Assembly: GCA_016699635.1 (NCBI GenBank)
Contig: CP064983.1
Coordinates: 2,108,001 to 2,172,000 of the forward strand
Reading direction: 5' to 3'
DNA length: 64,000 bases
DNA from: Bacteroidota bacterium
Lineage (GTDB): Bacteria; Bacteroidota; Bacteroidia; AKYH767-A; OLB10
Below are positions 9,031 to 20,075 of this stretch, one piece after another. Numbering within the stretch: position 1 is the first letter of the stretch; every line of letters begins with the position of its first letter. A program made the position numbers and the translations under genes. Below the pieces are notes generated by a model, which made no database searches, had not been told where the DNA came from, and saw only the letters and a list, made by a program, of their open reading frames with translations.

Positions 9031-10251
9031 TTAGCTTTTAAATCGCTGTATAATCAAGGCACTGTTTGTACCACCAAACCCAAATGAATTAGAAAGAAAA
9101 CAGTTGATACGATGTTCCATTGAAGAAGTGATGATGTTGATGGCTTTAGTATCTTCATCAGGCTCTTCAAAATTAATGTTTGGAGCCACAAAATCATTCT
9201 GCATCATCAGCATAGAATATACTACCTCGCTGGCACCTGCCATCCAACACTCATGTCCTGTCATTGATTTGGTAGAGCTTACAGGAACTTTGTTTCCTAA
9301 AACATGTGAGATCACTTTTGCTTCAATGCCATCGCCTGCAGGTGTTGAGGTAGCATGGGCATTTACGTAGTCAATATTTGATGCATTAATTCCTGCTAAC
9401 TTCATTGCCATGTTTAATGAGCGTTCTTGCCCATTAAAATCAGGATTTGAAATATGATCGCCATTGGATGAAAATCCATAGCCTGTTACTTCAGCAAGTA
9501 TGGTAGCACCTCTTTTCTGTGCCGATTCAAGCGACTCTAAAATTACAGTGGCAGCACCACCTGAAGGAATTAGTCCGTCACGGCTTTTATCAAATGGACG
9601 CGATGCTTTTTGTGGTTCATTCTCACGACTGCTGAATGTGCCAAGCCCATCGAAGCTGGTCATAGCAGGTGGATTTATTTCTTGTGCACCACCGCAGATA
9701 ACACGCTCCTGTAATCCTTGACGTATCAACAGGTAACCCATACCAATGGCATGTGATCCACTTGCGCAAGCTGCACTAAGTGTAAAATTTATTCCTTTAA
9801 GCTTATAAATAGTGGCAAGGTTCATGTTTACCGTGCAGTTCATGTTTTGAAAAATATCGCCACTGCCTATTAAAGTATTGTCTTTCTTTTTTCTTGCCTT
9901 GTCAATAGTTTCTACTACAGAACCTGCTGTGCTGTCATTGCCAAAAATGATTCCTGTTTCATTTTTTTCCATATAGTCTGTATCGAGCTTTGCCATAGCA
10001 AGTGCTTCGCGTGTTGACATGAATGCATACATTGCCGGTTGGTGCATACCCAAACGGTCACGTCTGTGAAGAAAATCTTTAAGGTCAGGTGTTTCTACAA
10101 AACCTGTCAATGCAGAACGGAATCCTAAATCTTTTCTTTCCTGATCAAAGATAATTCCACTCTTTCCCTGACGTAACGACTCTGTAACTTCTGCAAGGTT
10201 CTTGCCGATACATGAATAAATACCGATACCTGTGATGACTACTCTTTGCAT
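9031..10251 (-). CDS. beta-ketoacyl-ACP synthase, FabF-like, of a polyene pathway
   Basis: Condenses an acyl-ACP with malonyl-ACP. The 406 residues keep the thiolase-fold triad: Cys162 in SAACASGS, His299 in NAHATSTPAGD and His333 in STKSMTGHE. FabF-type GGAQEINPP and NSFGFGGTNSAL segments are also present. It ends a three-gene minus operon with tyrosine ammonia-lyase and FabG, separated by three bases from fabG. In Bacteroidota this trio belongs to flexirubin or aryl-polyene pigment clusters, where a p-coumarate starter is extended; a role outside housekeeping fatty-acid synthesis is therefore my inference. No acyl carrier protein or other pigment gene lies in the window. Confidence 0.9.
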   Translation of the reverse strand: MQRVVITGIGIYSCIGKNLAEVTESLRQGKSGIIFDQERKDLGFRSALTGFVETPDLKDFLHRRDRLGMHQPAMYAFMSTREALAMAKLDTDYMEKNETGIIFGNDSTAGSVVETIDKARKKKDNTLIGSGDIFQNMNCTVNMNLATIYKLKGINFTLSAACASGSHAIGMGYLLIRQGLQERVICGGAQEINPPAMTSFDGLGTFSSRENEPQKASRPFDKSRDGLIPSGGAATVILESLESAQKRGATILAEVTGYGFSSNGDHISNPDFNGQERSLNMAMKLAGINASNIDYVNAHATSTPAGDGIEAKVISHVLGNKVPVSSTKSMTGHECWMAGASEVVYSMLMMQNDFVAPNINFEEPDEDTKAINIITSSMEHRINCFLSNSFGFGGTNSALIIQRFKS

Positions 10252-10254
10252 AAA

Positions 10255-10986
10255 TCAGGAATAAATACCTCCGTTAATGTTGATGATTTCGCCTGTAATA
10301 TAAGAGGCTTTGTCTGATGCCAGAAAGCTGACAACATGTGCTACTTCTTCAGGTGTGCCAAAACGTTCCATCGGAACTAATTTACTTAATTCTTTTTCAT
10401 TAAGTCCCTCTGTCATATCACTCTTGATAAATCCAGGCGCAACAGCGTTGACAGTGATTTTTCTTTTAGCAACCTCAAAAGCAAGTGATTTTGTTGCAGC
10501 AACAATAGCACCTTTGGCAGCCGCATAATTTGTTTGTCCGGCATTTCCTTTCAATCCTGAGAGTGAAACAATATTGACAATACGGCCTGCGCGTTTGCGA
10601 AGCATTGGGTTCACAACGTTTCGGGTAACATTATAAAATCCTTTGAGTGAAATATTTAAAACATCATCCCAATCTTTTTCTGGCATCCACATAAAAAGAC
10701 CATCACGGGTGATGCCTGCATTGTTTACCAATACACTGATAAATTTATTTTAATTCTCTTTATGCCAATGGTCAAGAGCAGCATTTACTGTTTCATTATA
10801 CTGAACATTAAATGGCAGCAACTCACCACTACCTCCGGCATTTTTAATTGTTGTCAATGTTTCTTCAGCAGCTTGTTTGTTTGATGCATAGTTGATGAGA
10901 ATGTGCAGCTTATGATCTGCTGCAAGCTGAAGTGCAATGGCTTTGCCAAGTCCTCTTGATGCTCCGGTTACTAAAGCGCAATTCAT
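10255..10986 (-). CDS. fabG: 3-oxoacyl-ACP reductase FabG-like, interrupted by an in-frame stop
   Basis: An NADPH-dependent short-chain reductase for the keto step of chain elongation. The parts show TGASRGLG (cofactor binding, residues about 7-14), NNAG, a catalytic Ser in IVSLSG, the YAAAK catalytic pair and a C-terminal GEIININGG. The frame is the same on both sides, but a TAA at 10750-10752 (minus strand) splits it after HWHKEN; the following codons NKFISVLVNNAG restore the family. One base change would remove the stop. This could be a sequence error or a true nonsense mutation in a decaying pigment operon. It is spaced three bases from each neighbour in the lyase-FabG-ketosynthase operon. 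Confidence 0.85.
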
Positions 10987-10989
10987 GAT

Positions 10990-12530
10990 TTAAAGTTCGT
11001 TTTCTTTTAAAATATCAATAACTTTTCTGATGTTTTCAAACTGTGGAACATCATCTTCAACTACGGCAACCTGCTTACGGATTAAACCATGCAGTGACAA
11101 AGTGTTTTTGCAAAGTTTTTGAGATTCTTCAGTACTTAACAAGTCTATTGCCTGACATACAGCAAGTGTTAGCACAGCAACAACTTCATAGCTGTTATCA
11201 ATTACTTTTCTGGCAATGATGGCGCTGTTGGTTCCCATACTCACCACGTCCTGATTGTCGTTGTTGTTTGAAATGCTGTGAACATAAACAGAGTTGCTGA
11301 GCGACTGATTTTCTGCTGTAGTACTCGTTGCAAGAAACTGCATGCCCTGCAACCCAAAATTAAATCCTAGTTTTTTCTTGTTCAGAAATGGAGGAAATTT
11401 TCTGTTGAGTTTTTTGTTCAATAAAAAGTTTAGCTGACGTTCGGCAAGTACAGAAAGCTTAGAAATGGCAAGTTTAAGTTTATCCATTTCAAGAGAAATA
11501 TAATCACCATGAAAGTTGCCGCCATGAAACACATTGTCTGCTTCGGGCATGACTACAGGATTGTCGTTGGTTGAATTTAATTCGTTTTCAGTAACGGCAA
11601 TAGCAGCCATGCAGGTATCATAAATAGGTCCTATGATTTGTGGTACACAGCGAATGGAATAATATTCCTGAATTTTGTTTTTGAATTCTGTACGGCTCAG
11701 TTCGGCATGATCAGAGAAGGCTCTTTTCTGCTACGCACCAATTTACTTCCCTTCAAAAATTCGCGCATTTGTTGAGCAACCTCACGTTGTCCGTTGTGTA
11801 GCTTAACGTGATTGAGTTCAGCAGAAAAAGAATCATCAAACGATTCAATAATTTCGTTGATCACTGCCGATAAAGATATCATCCAGCGAGTAAGTCGCTT
11901 TGCATAAACAAGGTTGATGGCTGCAATGCCTGTCATGCACGATGTGCCATTGATAATGCCTAAGCCATCACGCAGTTGTAGTGTTAATGGTTTTATGTTT
12001 AACTTCTTAAAAACATCTGCTGTTTTTTGACGCTTACCATTATAATGAACATAACCTTCGCCTATCAGATTTAGTCCAAGGTGTGCAAGCTGAACCAAAT
12101 CGCCACTGGCACCAACGCCACCATGCTCATAAATTTCAGGAACAATATTTTCATTCAGCATTGTGGTGAGCAATGAAATTACTTCGGGGCTTACACCTGA
12201 ATGTGCCTGAAGAAAATTATTAAGACGTGCTGCCACAACAGCCCTTGCATATACTTCATTGAGTACTGCACCTGTGCCACTGCTGTGACTGCGTATCAGA
12301 TTATATTGTAACTGATTTAATTCGTGATTTTCAACCTTGTACTGCACCATAGGGCCAAAACCCGTATTGATGCCATAGATGATTTTATCTTTTGAAAACC
12401 TAACTAAAAAATCAAATGACTGATTGATTGATTTGATGATTTCATCATCAACCGTTACAGGTTTCCTGTTAAATGCAATTGATTCAAGCTCTGCCAGTGT
12501 CAGCGGATTAGCCATACTTCTTATCCTCAT
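10990..12530 (-). CDS. tyrosine ammonia-lyase-like aromatic amino acid lyase, frame broken once
   Basis: Removes ammonia from an aromatic amino acid, probably tyrosine, giving p-coumarate. Residues Ala141-Ser142-Gly143 (GGVGASGDLVQ) form the MIO electrophile, and Tyr52 in YGINTGFGP is the catalytic tyrosine. The selectivity segment RSHSSGTG and the late NDNPVV and GGNFHGDYISLEMDKLK blocks closely follow the Flavobacterium johnsoniae tyrosine ammonia-lyase as I remember it. The first frame stops at 11697. One extra base in the four-base run at 11724-11727 gives RAFSDHAELSRTEFKNKIQEYYS and joins the C-terminal part. ATG 12515 is an alternative start. It is the first gene of the pigment-type operon. 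Confidence 0.88.
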
Positions 12531-12541
12531 TAATAGGATGG

Positions 12542-12549
12542 CAAATGTA
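12542..12549 (-). promoter_or_regulatory. promoter-like -7 box before the ammonia-lyase operon
   Basis: On the minus strand the bases read TACATTTG, an exact match to the Bacteroidota TAnnTTTG consensus, 12 bases before the lyase start. I see no matching TTTG box about 19 bases further upstream, so support is partial. Confidence 0.4.
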
Positions 12550-12646
12550 ATATTTTCAAAAATATATAATGCCCGAATCAGACATTGTTGTACTATTGTT
12601 TATTCGGTTTCGGTATTTTACTTTTACCCCAAATAAAACCAAGTTT

Positions 12647-15479
12647 ATGAGGATATTTTTTACAGCCTTTTTACTTTTTATTTCCGGTTATGTTTCTATT
12701 GCACAAAATGTGATATCCGGTGTTATAAAAGACGGCAGCAGTGGCGAAACATTGATAGGTGCTACAATCGTCATCAAAGGAACAACAGAGGGCGCAGCTA
12801 CAGATATTGACGGCAAGTTTTCGTTTGAAACCACACGTAGTTTTCCTTTGGTTTTAGTGGCTTCTTTTGTTGGTTTTATCAATCAGGAAATTACAATCAA
12901 CAATATATCACCTCTTACTATTAAATTGAAAAAAAATGAGGTGTTGCTTAAAAATGTTACCGTAACAGGCAGCCGCATTTCCGAGAAACAAAAAGAATCG
13001 CCAATTACTGTTGAAGCACTCGATTATATTGCCATTAAAGAAACACCTGCTGCCAGTTTTTACGAAGGCTTGGGGCAGTTGAAAGGAGTTGATTTGACAA
13101 GTGCCAGTCTTGGATTTAAAATTATTAATACAAGAGGATTTAACAGCAGCTCGCCAGTGCGTTCGTTACAGTTAATTGATGGTGTAGATAATCAATCTCC
13201 GGGATTGAATTTTTCATTGGGTAATTTTCTTGGCAGCAGCGAACTTGATGTGCAAAAAGTTGATCTGATTGTAGGGGCAAGTTCTGCCTACTATATTACA
13301 ATGCTTTTAATGGTGTTATAGCTATGACAACACGCAGCCCTTTTGAATCACCGGGCTTGCAGTTTATGGTAAAAATTGGTGACAGAAAACTCAATGAATT
13401 TGCATTGCGTTTTGCTCAGGTTTTTAAGAATAAGAAAGGTGAAAATAAGTTTGCATATAAACTCAACTTTTATCGCTTCACTGCTTTAGACTGGAAAGCC
13501 GATAACTATTCGCCAACAGAACAATCACGTAATACAAGCTATAACCCGGGCGGCTATGATGCAGTAAATGTTTATGGCGATGAAGATATTAATGGAACAG
13601 ACTATAGAAATTTTCCGGGTGCATTTCCCGGACTGATGTCTTTTAACCGAAAAGGCTACAAAAAAGAAGATTTGGTTGACTACAACAGTAACAACACCAA
13701 GGCAGGTCTTGCTTTGCATTATATGATTACACCAAAGATAGAAGCTATTACTTCTGCTAATTATGGTACAGGTACAACAATTTATCAGGGCGATAATCGC
13801 TACAGTCTGAAGAATATTAAATTTTTACAAAACAGAGTTGAGGTCAGAGAAAAAGATAAATGGTTTATAAGAGCTTACAGCACTTCTGAAGATGCAGGAC
13901 AGTCTTATGATGCATATTTTACAGCACTATTATTACAGCGTAGTGCAAAGAGTGATGGTCATTGGAAAAATGACTATGAGAATTTCTGGAATGGAAATTA
14001 TAACATGAGTTACATCAGAAAGCTGCCAGGTTTTCCGCCACCTCCAGGTTTTGGTCCTGCTTATGTTCAATGGCTTCAATCTGTGAATCCATTCTTGTTA
14101 AACAACTATTATGATTCATTGGTGCATTATCATCAGCAGGCACAGGCCTATGCCAGTGGTGTTGGAAATCCTCAAAATCAAAACCTGGCATTCTTCGAGC
14201 CGGGAACTGCCCGTTTCGATTCTGCTTTTAATGCCATCACATCACGTAAGTCATATTCAGAAGGGGGATCACGTTTTTATGATAAGTCCAAACTTTATCA
14301 CATACAAGGTGAATATCGTTATCCAAACAAATGGGTTGATGGTGTAGTAGGAGGAAACTATCGTCTTTACAAACCTAATTCTGACGGAACAATTTTTTCT
14401 GATACCAGTTATGTGCATTATAATATTTCAGCAAACAACGATACATTATCAATAGATACTTTACGCAATAAACTTTCTGTTTATGAATTTGGTGTTTATG
14501 CAGGATTGGAAAAGAAAATTCTGAAAGACAAATTAAAACTCAACGCTACGGTACGTTTTGATAAAAATCAAAATTTTAAACTGTTAGTTTCTCCTGCAGG
14601 TTCTGTTGTTTATACACCAAATAACAATCATGTCATCAGAGTTTCGTTTTCATCTGCTGTAAGAAATCCTACACTTACAGATCAATATTTATTTTATCAG
14701 GTAGGAAGGGCTACTCTGCTTGGAAACATCAATGGCTACACCAACCTTTTAACTCCCGAATCGGTAACTGAGTTTTATGATAGCAGCAAGTCATCATTTA
14801 AATTTTTGAACTTCTTTAACATTGATCCTGTAAGACCGGAAAAAGTTAAAACCATTGAAGCTGGTTATCGTGCAACACTGTTTAACCGTTTATATGTTGA
14901 TTTGAATGGATATTATTCATGGTATCGTGATTTTATCGGATATCAGATAGGTGTTGATGCCGACACTTTTCTGTAAACACTTTTGGTGGTACTATTTACG
15001 ATTTGGTTTTTAATCGTGTAGTACGTGTGGCTTCAAATGCACAAAGTGAAGTTACTACACAGGGAGTTTCTGTCGGATTGAATTATTATATCGGAAAATA
15101 TTTTGCGCTTACTGGAAATTACTCTTGGAATAAACTGAACAAAAAGGGCACTGATGATCCATTGATTCCTGCCTTCAACACACCGGAGAATAAATACAAT
15201 ATTGGTTTCAACGGGCGCGATATAAAAGGTGTTGGTTTTAATGTGAACTACAAATGGGTTCAGGGTTTTAGGTATGAAGGCTCACCACAATTTACAGGCG
15301 AAATTCCTTCGTACGATATGGTTGATGCGCAAGTTAATTATCATCTGAAGGAGGCAGGCACAACTTTTAAGCTGGGTGCAATGAACTTGTTCAACAATAA
15401 GCACTATGAAATTTATGGCGGACCCAAAGTTGGCAGAATGGTTTACTTCAGTATTTTGTTTGAGGTGGATAAATTGTAA
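12647..15479 (+). CDS. TonB-dependent outer-membrane receptor with carboxypeptidase-regulatory-like domain, two frame breaks
   Basis: An outer-membrane beta-barrel transporter driven by TonB; the substrate is unknown. A signal peptide (MRIFFTAFLLFISGYVSIAQ) precedes a CarboxypepD_reg-like domain (GVIKDGSSGETLIGATI, about residues 25-105). The plug domain (RGFNSSSPVRSLQLIDGVDNQ) follows, then a long barrel ending in the aromatic YFSILFEVDKL. The frame breaks near 13295-13302, where one missing base would give NAFNGVIAMTT, and again at the T run 14967-14970, where one more T gives TFSVNTFGGTIYD. The repaired length is about 943 residues. No SusD partner follows, so it is probably not a polysaccharide-utilisation pair. 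It is divergent from the lyase operon. Confidence 0.9.
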
Positions 15480-15509
15480 TTTTTGAAACTGTTTTAAAAA
15501 AGATAAGGA

Positions 15510-15997
15510 ATGAAAGCTAGTGCAAAAGTGTAGATGAAATTTTGTCAAACGTACAGGAAGACAGGAAGGAAGTTTTTCAAAAACTGCATCAGGTAATATT
15601 AAAAAATTTACCAAAAGGTTTTGAGGCTGCAATCAGTTATGGTGGGTTAGGTTATGTTGTGCCACATTCAATTTATCCTGATGGCTATCATTGCAAACCT
15701 GTTGAGCCTTTGCCTTTTGCAGGAATAGCTTCACAGAAGCAATCTATAAATTTTTATCACATGGGTATGTATTCCGACCCTGTTTTGCTAAAATGGTTTG
15801 TAAGCGAATTTCCAAAACACAGCAATCAAAAATTGGATATGGGAAAAAGCTGTGTTCGTTTTAAGAAGATGGACGATATTCCATACAAGCTCATTGGTGA
15901 GTTGATGAAAAAAATGACGGTTAAAGAGTGGATTCAAAAATATGAATCAGCCTACAAACCTAAACCTAAGGAAGTGAAAACGAAGAAGGGAAAATAG
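15510..15997 (+). CDS. DUF1801 family protein, frame broken near its start
   Basis: A small cytoplasmic protein of the DUF1801 (YdhG-like) fold. The typical block GFEAAISYGGLGYVVPHSIYP is followed by PLPFAGIASQKQSINFYHMG, then KLDMGKSCVRFKKMDDIP. The uninterrupted frame would start only at a TTG at 15542. Adding one A to the run 15524-15527 instead gives an N-terminus from ATG 15510 reading MKASAKSVDEILSNVQEDRK, which is how the family normally begins, so I prefer that start. The biochemical role of the family is unknown. A strong terminator follows. Confidence 0.85.
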
Positions 15998-16022
15998 GAT
16001 AATGCAAGTAAGAGATAAAAGC

Positions 16023-16052
16023 AAAAAAGCCCCGCATTGCGGGGCTTTTTTT
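16023..16052. terminator. bidirectional rho-independent terminator
   Basis: The stem AGCCCCGC / GCGGGGCT with loop ATT is flanked by six A on the left and a T run on the right. It therefore works for both the DUF1801 gene and the convergent TPR gene. Confidence 0.95.
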
Positions 16053-16067
16053 ATGTGTTCAAAAATT

Positions 16068-17191
16068 TTATTTTGTTTCTGCATCTAATGCTGCTTTCAC
16101 CTTTGCGTAGTTTACTGTGTCATTGATAGTGGCATAAAGTTGTTTCAGAGAAGCCATTGTACTCTGATCTTTGGATTCAACTCCCATGCTTTTTCAAGAT
16201 AAGGTTTTGCTTCTTTAAACTTTGCTTCAAATACTGCCTTAGCTTTTGCATATTGATTATTGTCTTTGATGCTATTAGCTTCATTGGCTAAATGCGCACC
16301 ATCGTTAAAATAGAGTGCACCCAAGTTGTAATAGGCATCAAAATAATCTGCTTTAAGCTCAATTGCTTTTTTGTAGGCAGCAATGGCGGCATCTTTACTC
16401 TTTTCAGTCTTCTCTACTAATGTACCTTTTGCAAAATAAAGTTTGGCATTGGTAGGATCTTTTTCTATTGCCATATTTATGGCGCTAAGTGCTTCAGCAT
16501 TTTTTCCTGAGCTGATATAAATGTTCGTCTGTGTAATAAGAATTGATTTCTCTTCAGGGAAGCGTGATAATCCACGTGACAATACTTCAAGTGCTTTTGC
16601 TGTGTCGCCTTCGGAAAGATACAGTTGTGCATAGCTGTGATACATTTTTGCATCTTTATATTGCATCTCATCTAATTTGTTGTAGTACTGTTTTGCTTTA
16701 GCCGCATTGCCTGCACGCTCTGCACACAATGCTGCATTGAAATATGATGATGTGTCATTAGGCATGATAGAAACTACTCCTTCATAAGCTGTCAATGCAC
16801 CTGCATAGTTTTTCAGATTGTAATTTACATAACCCATGTCGGCAAATTGCTGAGCTAATATTTTTTTCTTTTCTGAAATATCGTCAGCATATTCAAATTT
16901 TGGGTTCAGCTCTAAAGCTTTATTGTAAGAACGTAAAGCTTCGTTAAGCGGATCGTTTGACAGATTAGCGAATTTTTCATTCTTATAAAGTGCCTGATAA
17001 ATCAGTCCGCGATAGTACCATGCTTTGTCATAGTTCATGGTGTTCTCGTTGTTTACGGCAATGTCAATACACTCTTTGGCTTTGTCTAACTGTTCGTATT
17101 TAAGATAGCTGTAAGCCGATTGTACCTGTGCACGCTGTGCAAATCCACCAAGAGTTAAACTGATAAATGCAACTGTTAGTATTCTTTTCAT
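16068..17191 (-). CDS. exported TPR-repeat protein, frame broken near its end
   Basis: A signal peptide (MKRILTVAFISLTLGGFAQ) is followed by about seven tetratricopeptide repeats from residue 30 to 345, for example AWYYRGLIYQAL, ALRSYNKALELNP, AYKKAIELKADYFDAYYNLG and PYLEKAWELNP. It is probably periplasmic or an envelope scaffold, and no enzyme motif is seen. The frame stops at 16145. One extra base in the run at 16170-16172 gives NPKDQSTMASLKQLYATINDT... and a stop at 16068, a natural C-terminus after the last repeat. It follows gyrA on the same strand by 24 bases, an order I recall from other Bacteroidota. Confidence 0.88.
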
Positions 17192-17215
17192 TTTGCTAAA
17201 TTGTTTGATTAATAA

Positions 17216-19771
17216 TTATTCTGGATTATTGTTTTCTTCTGTTTGATTATTGTTTTGTTCGCCATTCTCAATAGTCGGATTTTCTTCTGTATCGTTGCCG
17301 TTCTCCTTTTGATTACCGTTACCTGTAATTTCCATATCAATTTTTGCAACCGATGCAATGGAGTCATCATCATCCAATCGAATAAGCTTTACGCCCTGTG
17401 TGTTTCGTCCCATAACGCGAAGATCTTTTACCTCCATACGAATTGTTATGCCGGATTTGTTGATGATCATCAGATCATCATCTTCTTTAACACTCTTTAT
17501 GGCAATGAGGTCGCCTGTTTTTTCGGTAATGTTCATGGTCTTAACACCTTTACCGCCACGGTTTGTTACACGATAATCTTCCAGGTCGCTGCGTTTTCCA
17601 TAACCTTTTTCACTAACTACTAAGATGGTTTCTTCCGTTGCATTTTTTATACAAACCATGCCTATCACTTCATCTTTAGCATGATCAAGAGAAACACCTC
17701 TTACACCAATAGAATTACGACCCACAGTACGAACGGTGTTCTCATTAAATCGAATAGCACGACCGGACTTAACAGCAAGTAAAATTTCATTGTTGCCATT
17801 GGTAAGTTTTGCTTCAATCAATTCATCACCATCATTTATCACGATGGCATTTATACCATTCTGACGTACACGTGAGTAGGCCTCAAGCGGTGTTTTCTTT
17901 ATCACTCCCTGACGGGTACACATTACAATGTAATTGTTGTTGATATACTCTTCGTCTTCCAATGTCTTAACATTGATGAAAGCAAACACTTTGTCATCAG
18001 GTTCAATGCTGATTAAGTTTTGGATAGCACGTCCTTTAAATTGCTTGTTGCCCTCAGGAATTTCATAAGTCTTCAGCCAGAAACAGCGTCCTTTTTGAGT
18101 AAACAGCAGAATGTAGTTGTGATTGGTTGCTACAAATAAATGCTCTACAAAATCTTCATCACGTGTGCTGCTGCCAATTGAACCACGACCACCACGGTTT
18201 TGTGTGCGGTACTCTGTCAGCGGTGTGCGTTTGATGTAACCCATGTGAGAAATGGTAACAACAACAGCTTCGTCTTCAATCATGTCTTCCATGCTGATGT
18301 CGTCTGCAGCGTAAACTATTTCTGTTCTGCGTTCATCACCATATTTTTCTAAAATTTCTGCAACTTCTTTTTTCAATAAAAGCATACGCAACTCTTCGCT
18401 GCCCAATACTTTTTTCAGATAGTCAATAAGTTTCATCAATTCTGCATACTCTTCTTTAATCTTGTCGCGCTCAAGACCTGTCAAACGCTGTAAGCGCATG
18501 TCCAAAATAGCTTTTGCCTGAATTTCGGAGAGTGCAAATTTTTCAATCAATCCGGTGCGGGCTTCATCAGGTGTCTGCGAAGCACGAATCAATGCAATAA
18601 CTTCGTCTAAATGATCGAGAGCAATGAGTAAGCCTTCTAAAATGTGAGCACGCTTTTCTGCTTCGGCTAATTCAAATTTTGTTTTACGTACCAGCACATC
18701 ATGGCGATGTTCTACATAGTAATGGATAAGGTCTTTGAGGTTGAGCAACAACGGACGACCATTTACCAATGCAATATTGTTTACGCCAAAAGATGTTTGC
18801 AGAGGTGTATGTTTGTAAAGATTGTTCAGTACTACGCTGGCCATTGCATCGCGTTTTATCTCATACACAATGCGCATACCATCACGTCCGCTTTCATCGC
18901 GGATGTCAGTAATGCCTTCAATTTTTTTATCATTAACAAGGTCGGCTGTTTTCTTAATCATTTCAGCCTTGTTGATCATGTACGGAATTTCTGTAACGAT
19001 AATGCGTTCGCGTCCATTGTCAAGTGTTTCAATATTTGCCTTTGCACGCATCACCACACGACCTCTGCCTGTAAGCAAAGCTTCTTTAACACCGGAATAT
19101 CCGTAAATAATTCCTCCTGTAGGAAAATCAGGTGCTTTTACAAACTGAAGCATTTCTTCAACAGTAATATCTCTGTTGTCAATATAGGCAATTACTGCAT
19201 TACACACCTCTGTTAAATTGTGTGGAGGCATGTTGGTTGCCATACCCACAGCAATACCTGCAGCACCATTAACCAAAAGATTTGGAATTTTTGCAGGTAA
19301 TACAGTTGGCTCCTGTAATGTGTCGTCAAAGTTTAGTTTAAAATCAACAGTATCTTTATCAATATCTGCCAACATCTCTTCTGCAATTTTTTTCAGACGC
19401 GCTTCAGTGTAACGCATTGCAGCAGGGCTGTCGCCATCTATACTACCAAAGTTTCCTTGTCCGTCAACCAAAGGATAGCGCAGACTCCATTCCTGTGCCA
19501 TACGCACCATAGTGTCGTAAACAGAGGCATCGCCATGTGGGTGGTACTTACCTAAAACCTCACCGACAATTCTGGCTGATTTTTTATAAGGACGGTTGGA
19601 TAATACTCCTAAATCGAGCATTCCGTAAAGTACCCTGCGGTGAACGGGTTTAAAGCCATCGCGCACATCGGGTAATGCACGTGACACAATTACCGACATT
19701 GAATAATCAATGTAGGCTGTTTTCATTTCTTCTTCAATGTTAATGCGAACTATTTTTTCTCCTTCTGACAT
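17216..19771 (-). CDS. gyrA: DNA gyrase subunit A
   Basis: The breakage-reunion subunit of gyrase, which supercoils DNA together with GyrB (not in the window). The 851-residue frame is intact. Tyr121 in AAMRYTEARL is the DNA-linking residue. The GyrA box QNRGGRG marks gyrase rather than topoisomerase IV and precedes six beta-pinwheel repeats. The acidic/Asn-rich tail (about residues 815-851) is typical of the phylum. In the quinolone region the sequence is HGDASVYD, with Ala at the position of E. coli Ser83 and the Asp87 equivalent kept. It is divergent from clpC and followed by the TPR gene. Confidence 0.97.
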   Translation of the reverse strand: MSEGEKIVRINIEEEMKTAYIDYSMSVIVSRALPDVRDGFKPVHRRVLYGMLDLGVLSNRPYKKSARIVGEVLGKYHPHGDASVYDTMVRMAQEWSLRYPLVDGQGNFGSIDGDSPAAMRYTEARLKKIAEEMLADIDKDTVDFKLNFDDTLQEPTVLPAKIPNLLVNGAAGIAVGMATNMPPHNLTEVCNAVIAYIDNRDITVEEMLQFVKAPDFPTGGIIYGYSGVKEALLTGRGRVVMRAKANIETLDNGRERIIVTEIPYMINKAEMIKKTADLVNDKKIEGITDIRDESGRDGMRIVYEIKRDAMASVVLNNLYKHTPLQTSFGVNNIALVNGRPLLLNLKDLIHYYVEHRHDVLVRKTKFELAEAEKRAHILEGLLIALDHLDEVIALIRASQTPDEARTGLIEKFALSEIQAKAILDMRLQRLTGLERDKIKEEYAELMKLIDYLKKVLGSEELRMLLLKKEVAEILEKYGDERRTEIVYAADDISMEDMIEDEAVVVTISHMGYIKRTPLTEYRTQNRGGRGSIGSSTRDEDFVEHLFVATNHNYILLFTQKGRCFWLKTYEIPEGNKQFKGRAIQNLISIEPDDKVFAFINVKTLEDEEYINNNYIVMCTRQGVIKKTPLEAYSRVRQNGINAIVINDGDELIEAKLTNGNNEILLAVKSGRAIRFNENTVRTVGRNSIGVRGVSLDHAKDEVIGMVCIKNATEETILVVSEKGYGKRSDLEDYRVTNRGGKGVKTMNITEKTGDLIAIKSVKEDDDLMIINKSGITIRMEVKDLRVMGRNTQGVKLIRLDDDDSIASVAKIDMEITGNGNQKENGNDTEENPTIENGEQNNNQTEENNNPE

Positions 19772-20075
19772 AGTGTGTTAATACAATATTTATTCTGAAA
19801 TTTATTTGAAATTACGTGTGAAAAAGCTTAAATTGGCAAGGGTAAACATGTCATATTAAAATACCTCTTTTTGCTTGTTTTGTCATGTCTGCGAAGGTAA
19901 TGTTTTATTGGCATATTTTATGATGAAAACCCCTTAAAATGTTATGAAGATTTACTAACAATGCAAAAACAAAAAATATTGTTAAGTTTGTTGTTCACAA
20001 TTAATAAAATTGCATCAGAAGTAAAAGAAAACTATTTCGGATTTTTACCGTTAAAATTGAATAAATACACAGAAT
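19772..20075. promoter_or_regulatory. divergent intergenic region between gyrA and clpC
   Basis: About 300 bases without a gene, holding the start regions of both gyrA and clpC. A minus-strand TACCTTCG at about 19891-19898 is one base from the -7 consensus and could serve gyrA. I see no clear box for clpC and no CIRCE-like inverted repeat. Confidence 0.4.

Noticed and set aside
18701..19216. 171-codon plus-strand open frame opposite gyrA
   Set aside because: It lies wholly inside the intact gyrA coding sequence, with His/Cys/Asn-rich composition typical of an antisense shadow.
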